IMG/VR virus record: IMGVR_UViG_3300042898_004618
Coordinates: 1 to 24,030 of that record
DNA length: 24,030 nucleotides
Direction: 5' to 3' (one strand)
From: a virus
Shown here: positions 14,827 to 21,702 of the stretch, one piece after another
Position numbering within the stretch: the first letter of the stretch is position 1
How the letters are laid out: the number at the start of each line of letters is the position of its first letter
Position numbers and translations under genes: made by a program
The notes under the pieces: generated by a model
What the model saw: only the letters and a program-made list of their open reading frames with translations
What the model was told of the DNA's origin: nothing
Database searches by the model: none

Positions 14827-17193
14827 ATGATTTCCAAGAATGCACCTACATTAGCAAACGTTTTAAAAACAGCAGCGCAAAATGTATCGGGAGAGAAAGT
14901 TTCATCAGCAGAATATTCAGGACAATATGCTTATTCTAGAATTGCAACTGGACTAGGACCGTCTGTAAATTCTAAAACTTCTCAAATATCCGGTGGTAAC
15001 AATACAATGACCACCGCACCAAACTTTTACTCTCCATTCCTTACTCCTACATCTTTTTCAATTCCAAATGCTAGACGTGAAGTTTATCTTTGGGCGAACT
15101 GGTGGAGGAACAATGAGCCAAAAATTGCTGCAGCCATTAACTTCTATACCAACTACCCTTTCTCTGGTTGGAAATTAGAATGTTCTTCTTCATATGTAAA
15201 AGATTATTTTGAAAAGTTAATTGAAGAACTTAACTTTCAAAAATGGCTTCCAGAAATCTCGAAAGTTTACCATTTACTTGGAGATGCATTCGTTCTTCTT
15301 TCAATTGATTGTGAGCATTGTCATGGATCAAATTGGGATGAAGAAAAGGACGAAGCCTGTAAACATGATGGCGCAACGTGGAAATCAGTATGTTTATTAA
15401 ATCCAGATAGTGTTCTCAAGTCTCCAAGTATGATTGACCAGGCAGGAATGTACACTTATAGACCATCTCCTGAAGAAATCAAAATTGTAAATGAGAGACA
15501 GCCAAGAGAATATTATGATGCTATTCCTGACAATGTAAAGAAACTTATATTAAAAGGCGATCCAATTCCGCTATCTCCAATTTCTATTCATCATTTTAAA
15601 CATGGATCTAACCCTTGGGAAGATTATGGTACTCCTCTTATTAGACCATTATTTCCAACATTAGCCTACAAAGATAAATTAAGGCAATCTCAATGGATTG
15701 TTGCAGAAAGACATATTCTTCCTGTAAAAGTTGTTAAAGTAGGAAATGACCAAAGACCAGCATCGCAAGAAGACCTTGACTCTGTTCAGGATGAGTTGGC
15801 TGCAATTGCTAACGACCCTAACCTTACTCTTGTCACTCACCATGCTTTTGACTTTGATTATGTTGGAGCTTCTGGAAAAGTACTTCAATTAACAAATGAA
15901 TATGAATTAATTGATCAGGAAATCCTTGATGGTGTAATGCTTAATAAAGCTCTTCTTAATGGCGAAGGTCCGACATATGGTAATGCTCAAGTTGGTCTTC
16001 TTGCAATGGCTCAAAGATTAGAGACATTTAGAAGAGAAGTGGCAAGATGGGTTGAGCAATGCGTATTTAAACCTGTGTCTGAATGGAATGGCTTTACAGT
16101 TGAAGGCGAAAGAGGACAAGAAGAAATTATCTTTCCTACAATCAAGTTTGATGATCTTCAATTAAGAGATGACACTGGTAAGTTGCAGATGCTTGTAACT
16201 GCTAACTCAAATGGTGTTATTTCCAATATGACTCTTATTGAACAATTTGGATTAGACCCAGATCAAGAAATTGAAAGACTAAGATTTGAGCAAGGGTCTA
16301 ACTTTGTTCAAAACCCTGCATTTGGAAACCTAGATTCAAGTAATGGTTTTCAATCAGGGGAAGTAACTGGTCAAGGTTTTGGTGCAGATATGGGAATGGG
16401 TTCACCTGGAATGGGAATGACACCTCCTCCTCCTGGTGGTATGGGTGGCATGGGTGGTGGAATGCCAGGTATGCCTATGGCTAGTAATTTTATTCAAAAT
16501 TATAGATTAGCTGCTTCTATTATGAACGAGCTTTACTATGAGAACTTGGAAAATAATTCGAGTTTGATCAATATAAGGGTTGCTGGAAGAAGATTTAAGT
16601 CAGCGGCACATGAGGGATTTATTAGAAGCTTATCACCTGTTTCTGGACGTGGTAAGCTTGGATCTTTACCTGAAACTTATGATGGTTTTGGTGGTGTTTT
16701 AAATCCTTTACCTTTTGGCGGACCTTATTCAAAAGCACTTAATTATGCCGCTGAATATGAACAATATGGCTTTGCAAATAGTGAAGATACAAGAAATGTT
16801 TATGCTGCAAAGAAAATGGAAAAACCACCAGCACAAATGTTTACCTCAATAGAAAAGAAACTTTATGGTCTTTTACTTTCTATTAATTTACCTTATCCAT
16901 TGTATGCTCAATATTCCGCTGGTCCTACTATGGACTATCAACTAGATGCTGCAATTCCTACTCTTAAAATTGGAGTTGAAGCTGATGGTGAAATATGGCA
17001 CAACAACTCTGGAAAAATTGCAAAAGATAAAAGAAGAGATATCGAACTTGCTTCTAATGGATGGGTCATGTTAAGGTTCACAGATAAAGAATTAAATGAT
17101 CATCCACAAGATGTACTAAATGTTGTTATGCAAGCAATACGAAAGAAAACTGGAAAAACTGAAGGACAAAATCCAGATGAAATAAAAATTTAA
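14827..17193 (+). CDS. Portal protein fused to C-terminal VSR/DUF559-like nuclease
   Basis: The protein has 788 residues, far longer than most portals (about 450-600). Residues about 75-500 are a portal body: 'REVYLWANWWRNNEPKIAAA' opens a typical portal N-terminus, with 'YHLLGDAFVLLSID' in the wing. 'DCEHCHGSNWDEEKDEACKH' adds an apparent zinc site (C162, C165, C178, H180). Residues 513-552 form a Gly/Met/Pro linker. Residues about 665-772 match the VSR/DUF559 PD-(D/E)XK fold: 'IEKKLYGLL', 'AQYSAGPTMDYQLDAAIP', 'KIGVEADGEIWH', 'KDKRRDIELASNGWVMLRF'. Likely catalytic residues are D707, E718 and D720, with H725. The portal forms the DNA channel of the head; what the nuclease cuts is unknown. 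The start has no Shine-Dalgarno, so a later start is possible, but portal-like sequence begins well after it. Confidence 0.9.
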   Translation: MISKNAPTLANVLKTAAQNVSGEKVSSAEYSGQYAYSRIATGLGPSVNSKTSQISGGNNTMTTAPNFYSPFLTPTSFSIPNARREVYLWANWWRNNEPKIAAAINFYTNYPFSGWKLECSSSYVKDYFEKLIEELNFQKWLPEISKVYHLLGDAFVLLSIDCEHCHGSNWDEEKDEACKHDGATWKSVCLLNPDSVLKSPSMIDQAGMYTYRPSPEEIKIVNERQPREYYDAIPDNVKKLILKGDPIPLSPISIHHFKHGSNPWEDYGTPLIRPLFPTLAYKDKLRQSQWIVAERHILPVKVVKVGNDQRPASQEDLDSVQDELAAIANDPNLTLVTHHAFDFDYVGASGKVLQLTNEYELIDQEILDGVMLNKALLNGEGPTYGNAQVGLLAMAQRLETFRREVARWVEQCVFKPVSEWNGFTVEGERGQEEIIFPTIKFDDLQLRDDTGKLQMLVTANSNGVISNMTLIEQFGLDPDQEIERLRFEQGSNFVQNPAFGNLDSSNGFQSGEVTGQGFGADMGMGSPGMGMTPPPPGGMGGMGGGMPGMPMASNFIQNYRLAASIMNELYYENLENNSSLINIRVAGRRFKSAAHEGFIRSLSPVSGRGKLGSLPETYDGFGGVLNPLPFGGPYSKALNYAAEYEQYGFANSEDTRNVYAAKKMEKPPAQMFTSIEKKLYGLLLSINLPYPLYAQYSAGPTMDYQLDAAIPTLKIGVEADGEIWHNNSGKIAKDKRRDIELASNGWVMLRFTDKELNDHPQDVLNVVMQAIRKKTGKTEGQNPDEIKI
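16363..16482 (+). repeat. Gly/Met/Pro-rich linker repeat in portal
   Basis: Repeated GGT/ATG/GGA codons encode MGMGSPGMGM and GGMGGMGGGMPGMPM segments (residues 513-552). They separate the portal body from the C-terminal extension. Confidence 0.75.
16819..17142 (+). other. VSR/DUF559-like nuclease domain within portal gene
   Basis: This marks residues about 665-772 of the portal protein. The D707 ... E718-x-D720 arrangement, the following W-H pair and the 'DK.RD..L...GW.vlRF' helix-strand unit are the hallmarks of this PD-(D/E)XK subfamily. The domain is complete and in frame, with no stop between it and the portal. Confidence 0.82.
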
Positions 17194-17213
17194 TTCTTTT
17201 CGAATGTGTACAA

Positions 17214-17247
17214 AAAACCTATCGATTTCGATAGGTTTTATTGTTTT
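17214..17247 (+). terminator. Rho-independent terminator after portal
   Basis: The perfect 12-bp stem AAAACCTATCGA / TCGATAGGTTTT encloses TT and is followed by ATTGTTTT. It separates portal from the protease transcription unit. Confidence 0.9.
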
Positions 17248-17290
17248 AACAGGATTTTTAGAGCAAAACTGAGAAGAGAAATTAGAGTAA

Positions 17291-17353
17291 ATGTCTAAAA
17301 TTGTTTCAGCATTAAACAATTGCAGGAGAAAAATTTATTTATGTACAGAGTAG
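17291..17353 (+). CDS. Possible 20-codon upstream frame overlapping protease start
   Basis: An ATG frame (MSKIVSALNNCRRKIYLCTE) spans the hairpin and ribosome site of the protease gene and stops 11 bases into it. The upstream Shine-Dalgarno is weak. It may be a leader peptide that opens the hairpin, or chance. Confidence 0.2.
   Translation: MSKIVSALNNCRRKIYLCTE
17301..17323 (+). promoter_or_regulatory. Hairpin immediately before protease ribosome site
   Basis: The 8-bp perfect stem AATTGTTT / AAACAATT (about 17299-17321) ends only two bases before the AGGAG of the protease gene. It could modulate initiation there. No terminator T-run follows. Confidence 0.5.
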
Positions 17354-20300
17354 CAATAGGTGGGCCTATAACAATTAATAGCTTTCTCACCGAACATGAC
17401 AGAAATACTGCAAGAGAACATATGCTTAAAACTGCTTCCAAACAAATGAGAGAAGCTGCTAAAATTGGTTTACAATCTTTATACGCAGATCCTTCAGAAG
17501 TTTTAGAAAAATATAAAGATTTCGATATTGTCAAAGAAATGAAAGCTCGTAAGGATGCTAAACTTCTTTGGGTAAGAGCTAGATCCATTGATGCAGACAC
17601 AGTTAATCATAATGGAGACTATTTTTCTAAAGCTGAATTATTAAAAGAAGTTGAAGTTAAAGGCGAAAAAGTACCAGCTTATAAAACATTCGAAGGTGTG
17701 CCTATTTACACCAACCATAAGAATGACGATATAGAACAAGCAAAAGGTATGGTTGTTTACGCAGAATGGGAAGAATCTGAGAATTGTGTTTATTGTACAT
17801 TTTTCGTAGATGAAGAAGCTTACCCTGATATTGCAAGAAATATTAGAACTGGTGTAATTCATGATGTCTCAATGGGATGTTCAGTTGCCTACGGAATATG
17901 TTCTAAATGCGGCAATAAAGCATACACAGAAAAAGAGTATTGTTCTTGTCTTAAAAAATGGAAAGGCAAAAAAGAAAATGGAACAGGTAAGTCCATTTAT
18001 GAAGAAAACTATGATTTAAAATTCATTGAACTTTCTTGTGTAGGTGACGGTGCTTTTGATACCTGTGAAATTAAAGAAATCTACGATGTTGAAGATATCC
18101 TTAATGCCGCTACCGATGCTGAGAAGAAAGCATCTGAGTTGATTTCTAACATTGTAATTGCTCAACAAGGCGCTCCATCAGACCCAACTGTTAGACATGA
18201 ATATGAAGAATGTTTAAGAGTAGCAGAAGATACCACTAGAACTGCAATTAGATTAGCTCAATCTGCCGGTACTTTAGTAGGCGGACAATTGATGGCTGGA
18301 GAGGGCGCAAATCAAAACTCTACAGTCCAAGCAGTTTTAGGAGCTTTGGGAATTGATCCTAGAGCTGGTTTAAATATTTTAGATCTTATCAATTTATCAC
18401 TTAACTTTTTAGAAGTAGCTGTGATGAATATGTTTGCACGTAAAGACAATGTTGATTTAGTACACGTAGGCAAAATCACTAAATCAATGGCAGATCTTCA
18501 ATCAACAATGCAAGATATGATTGATGATGGAATTGATGTTGGTTCAGGTCAAGGGCAACAACCCTTAAATCAACAACAATTACAACAACAGCCTCAGCAA
18601 CAACCACAACAGCCTCAACAAGGTAATGTTGCTCCTGCTAACTATATGCCAGCAGGAAATGTAGGCAGAATGATTGAGCCTGCATTATTTACAGCTCCAC
18701 AACAAGGAGTTGGAGGGGCTGTTGCATTAGCTTCTTCAACACATAATCTTGTATGGGCATCCAAAGATGGCAGAAGAGAAGTCTTTGCCAGCACATCAAC
18801 TCAACCTAAGGATAGTTCGTTTATAAAACTAACTAAGGGATTGATTCAATTCAAAGAAGCATTGTCAGATAATACATCTATTGCTTCTGTTACACAAAAC
18901 GTTATTAGAGTTGCTAATGAACGAAACAAAAATATTAGAAACAATACGCCCCATTCTCTAAGGGCGGAGGGAAATAATCAAATGGATCATTTTGCTAAGA
19001 TAGCGTCTGAACAACGCAAAAAATTAGCTGCCGCCGTTACAATCGATTTTAAGGTTGAGGATGGGGCTGGTAATCGTTTAGTTCTTTCAACAGATGGTTC
19101 TATTACTGGATTCACTAATGGTAATAGATCAAGCTGGGAACCAATTCTTTCTGAACAACAACTTTCTGCTATGGAAAGTGGCCAAGGTGCTAGAGTTGCT
19201 GCAGATCTTCTTAAAGATTTTGTAAAGACTGCAATCAAGGCTCCTCATATGGACAAAGATGTTAAAGAAGTTGAACTTAAGGGTGAACGTAAGGGTTTAC
19301 CTTACAAAAATATTGCTGATGGCATTGCTACACAACATGCAGATGCACATGCAGACATGACAAGAGAAGAAGCTCTTGAAAGTTTGAGAAAAGATAATGC
19401 AGAGTATGGTGAAGAAGCATTAATCTCAGTTGGCCTTTATGGTCATAAAGTAAAAGATGCTGATGTAAAAGAAACTTTATCTGAATTAGTTGCACAAGCT
19501 AATAAGGGTGTTTCTGAAGAAGGACTTAACGAAAGATTGGAATGCTGCAGAGTAGAAGGTTCTGCTCCAGCTCATGAAGTTATGGTTCATACAGTTGAAG
19601 CATTAGGTCATGCTGTAGTTGAATCATACTCCACTCCATCTGAAGTTGTTGAAGCTTCTACAAAACTTGCAAATGAAGAACTTTTACCTGAAATGATTGC
19701 AACAGCATCAGCTGGTACAAGTGTTCGTGCAAAGCTTGCATCTAAAGCAGATTTCTTTAAGAGTGAAAGAGTTTCAAGCTCACCTTTAACAGCTGTACTT
19801 ACATCCTTAGGAGATAGAGTTTCAAAGACAGTCACCGCTGGTGATCTTGCTGAAGCACTAAGAGTTGCAGCCAGTGAAGTTGATTTCACAATGGAATCTG
19901 TTACAAAACTTGCTGAATTAAAAATGTCAAGTGCTAAAGGTTCTACGTCTGAAGCAAAAGCTAAAGTTTCCAAATCAGAAGAACTCAGAACTGCACTTAA
20001 AGGCAATGTAACTGGCGATGCTTTAATTTCAAAGAACGATTTAAAGTCAGTTATTTCTGCAATGGCTATGTCGGCTGATGATACAGATTCAACACCTGAA
20101 GAAGTTGCAACAGAAGTTGAAGAAATGGATGAAGAAGAAATGATTGCTGAAGTTAACAAAGCAAGAACAGCTTCTGCCACTAGCGCAAGATTAAAATCTA
20201 GAGCTAGACGAGAATTCTGGGGCGAAAGAGTTGCTTCCAAAACTAATCTTTCAACAAATGTTATTGGCTGGTTAGCAGATTATGCTACTAATTTTAACCT

Positions 20301-21531
20301 TTCAACTAGATCTATTGTAACAGCTGCTAAGAAGCTTGTTTCTGATGGTGAATTAGCTGAGAAGTTGATTGTTAAGGCAATCGAAACAAAACAAAATGCT
20401 GAAAGAACAGCAGCTATGCAAGTTACTCATGAAACATCTGATTCTATCAGATTTGTCTGCAGAACTGAAGATTTAGATGGCCTTAAGCCTAATGACGAAG
20501 GTTTTGAAGATGCTTTCAGACAAAAGGCAATGGAAGTTCTTCAAGGAAATGGTTTTACAGTAGACCCTAACACATTCTCATTCACAGATTTGAATGTATC
20601 AGCTTATGGCGACATCAATGCAACTGTATCTTCAAGAACATCTAAAACATTCTCAGCACAGAATACTTCTGAAGTACCTGTAGTTGGTGGTGAGATGGGC
20701 CCAGTAGAAGAAATGGGTGAGCCACAAGTCATTATGACCGATGAAGCTAGAATGGCAAGAAATGAAAGAAGAAGCAGAATCTTAAATAAATATGCTCAAA
20801 TGACAGCGCCTGGTCAAGCGATGGGTGGTGGAATGGGCGCTCCAGCTGCACCTGATATGGGCATGGATGCTGGTGCTTTTACTGGTCAAGGTATTTCCGC
20901 TATGACCACAGATCCAATGGCAGCAGATGCTCCAGCGGGTGAAGATATGGATGCAATGTCAGAACCAGGTGATAAGAAGCCATGGGGCACAGTTTGCCCT
21001 GTTTGTGGATCTGATGATGTAGATGTTGCTGAATCAAAGGGTTCCTGTAATTCATGTGGATCTACTTATGAGATTCAAATGTCCTTAAAGCTAATTTCTG
21101 ATGGAACAGGCGGACAAGGCGAAAAGGATGAAGAACCTGAAGCAGACATGGGTGACATGGGTGCTATGGGAGATCTTGGTGCTCCTCCAGCTGCTCCAGT
21201 TGGTGGACCAATGGGTGCTCCAGCTCCAGGTGGAGCTCCTGCAGCAGGCATGCCTGGTTTACCAGCAACAGCTTCAGTTAAGGGTTTATTTAGATTGGCC
21301 GCTACAGTGGATGCTGATGTTTATCTTGAAACTGCAAAGGAAGGATTTACCAGAACAGCATCTAAGAGATTGCCAATCGGTATGGTATGTCCTAAGTGCG
21401 GCAATAGAGAAGCAAACAAGGTTAAGGACACTTCTTTCTGCCATTCTTGTGGAAATATATCCAAAACTACTGTTGCACAAAACAAGAAGAATCCAAGCAA
21501 ACTTGACGTTACAATTACTTGGATTGACTAA
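17341..21531 (+). CDS. Prohead protease with long scaffold-like extension and zinc ribbons
   Basis: The start is ATG 17341 behind AGGAG at 17324; a TTG at 17320 would put that site inside the gene. The protein has 1396 residues, several times longer than usual prohead proteases (about 200-250). Residues about 70-245 are the protease: H126 in 'VPIYTNHKND' and S177 in 'HDVSMGCSV' fit the catalytic His/Ser of prohead proteases. A Cys cluster follows (C187, C190, C201, C203). Residues 404-427 are a Gln/Pro run. About 540-1110 is an Ala/Lys/Glu-rich, mainly helical scaffold-like region with many R/K-[VTI]-A peptides. From about 1157 it is Gly/Met/Pro/Ala-rich with two CxxC...CxxC zinc ribbons ('CPVCGS...CNSCGS', 'CPKCGN...CHSCGN'). 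It would process the head interior before packaging. The single chain suggests a protease-core fusion; an internal start at 18982 may release the scaffold part. Confidence 0.82.
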   Translation: MYRVAIGGPITINSFLTEHDRNTAREHMLKTASKQMREAAKIGLQSLYADPSEVLEKYKDFDIVKEMKARKDAKLLWVRARSIDADTVNHNGDYFSKAELLKEVEVKGEKVPAYKTFEGVPIYTNHKNDDIEQAKGMVVYAEWEESENCVYCTFFVDEEAYPDIARNIRTGVIHDVSMGCSVAYGICSKCGNKAYTEKEYCSCLKKWKGKKENGTGKSIYEENYDLKFIELSCVGDGAFDTCEIKEIYDVEDILNAATDAEKKASELISNIVIAQQGAPSDPTVRHEYEECLRVAEDTTRTAIRLAQSAGTLVGGQLMAGEGANQNSTVQAVLGALGIDPRAGLNILDLINLSLNFLEVAVMNMFARKDNVDLVHVGKITKSMADLQSTMQDMIDDGIDVGSGQGQQPLNQQQLQQQPQQQPQQPQQGNVAPANYMPAGNVGRMIEPALFTAPQQGVGGAVALASSTHNLVWASKDGRREVFASTSTQPKDSSFIKLTKGLIQFKEALSDNTSIASVTQNVIRVANERNKNIRNNTPHSLRAEGNNQMDHFAKIASEQRKKLAAAVTIDFKVEDGAGNRLVLSTDGSITGFTNGNRSSWEPILSEQQLSAMESGQGARVAADLLKDFVKTAIKAPHMDKDVKEVELKGERKGLPYKNIADGIATQHADAHADMTREEALESLRKDNAEYGEEALISVGLYGHKVKDADVKETLSELVAQANKGVSEEGLNERLECCRVEGSAPAHEVMVHTVEALGHAVVESYSTPSEVVEASTKLANEELLPEMIATASAGTSVRAKLASKADFFKSERVSSSPLTAVLTSLGDRVSKTVTAGDLAEALRVAASEVDFTMESVTKLAELKMSSAKGSTSEAKAKVSKSEELRTALKGNVTGDALISKNDLKSVISAMAMSADDTDSTPEEVATEVEEMDEEEMIAEVNKARTASATSARLKSRARREFWGERVASKTNLSTNVIGWLADYATNFNLSTRSIVTAAKKLVSDGELAEKLIVKAIETKQNAERTAAMQVTHETSDSIRFVCRTEDLDGLKPNDEGFEDAFRQKAMEVLQGNGFTVDPNTFSFTDLNVSAYGDINATVSSRTSKTFSAQNTSEVPVVGGEMGPVEEMGEPQVIMTDEARMARNERRSRILNKYAQMTAPGQAMGGGMGAPAAPDMGMDAGAFTGQGISAMTTDPMAADAPAGEDMDAMSEPGDKKPWGTVCPVCGSDDVDVAESKGSCNSCGSTYEIQMSLKLISDGTGGQGEKDEEPEADMGDMGAMGDLGAPPAAPVGGPMGAPAPGGAPAAGMPGLPATASVKGLFRLAATVDADVYLETAKEGFTRTASKRLPIGMVCPKCGNREANKVKDTSFCHSCGNISKTTVAQNKKNPSKLDVTITWID
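18550..18621 (+). repeat. CAA/CAG repeat encoding Gln/Pro linker
   Basis: Short runs of CAA, CAG and CCA/CCT codons encode residues 404-427 of the protease-scaffold protein. It marks the junction between the protease domain and the long extension. Confidence 0.8.
18965..18984 (+). promoter_or_regulatory. Internal Shine-Dalgarno and in-frame ATG in protease gene
   Basis: GCGGAGGG (18964-18971) precedes an in-frame ATG at 18982 by 10 bases. It is a G-rich island in AT-rich DNA, built with AGG and GCG codons that look uncommon here. Initiation would give an 849-residue product starting MDHFAKIASEQ, lacking the protease. Confidence 0.5.
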
Positions 21532-21548
21532 TTATTAAAATATAGTAA

Positions 21549-21583
21549 AAATAGGGAATTATAGAATAAATAGTTCCCTATTT
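21549..21583 (+). terminator. Possible terminator or structured element after protease gene
   Basis: The 10-bp stem AAATAGGGAA / TTCCCTATTT has a 15-base loop, 17 bases after the stop. The T-run after it is short, so efficiency as a terminator is uncertain. Confidence 0.5.
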
Positions 21584-21614
21584 AACTGTAAAAGTAAAAA
21601 CTATAGCAGGAAAA

Positions 21615-21670
21615 AAATACTTTATTCAAGAAAGTATTTACTAATATCAACTACTTTGCCGAGTAGTTGA
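21615..21670 (+). promoter_or_regulatory. Tandem hairpins in leader of acidic core protein gene
   Basis: AAATACTTT/AAAGTATTT (21615-21639) and TCAACTACT/AGTAGTTGA (21647-21670) are two perfect 9-bp stems spaced by 7 bases. They lie 33 bases before the start codon. With the stem at 21549 they fill most of the 171-base gap. They probably shape the mRNA leader; no promoter consensus is recognised. Confidence 0.55.
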
Positions 21671-21702
21671 GCGTGAATAAATGAGGGAAGCAGCACAAAC
21701 AA

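Noticed and set aside
14827-17193. Intein or intron in the portal gene
   Set aside because: The nuclease is at the C-terminus with no splicing motifs and no portal sequence after it, so a terminal fusion fits better.
18550-18621. CRISPR-like or tandem DNA repeat
   Set aside because: The CAA/CAG run is coding low-complexity sequence without fixed unit length or spacers.
19608-20240. 210-codon reverse-strand frame inside the protease-scaffold gene
   Set aside because: Ala/Ser-rich shadow of an Ala/Glu/Lys-rich + strand region, with no start signals. Long antisense frames are expected opposite such composition.
21101-21538. Overlapping + strand frame of 145 codons in the protease 3' end
   Set aside because: Leu/Gln-rich off-frame reading of Gly/Met/Pro/Ala repeats; the main frame has clear zinc ribbons here.
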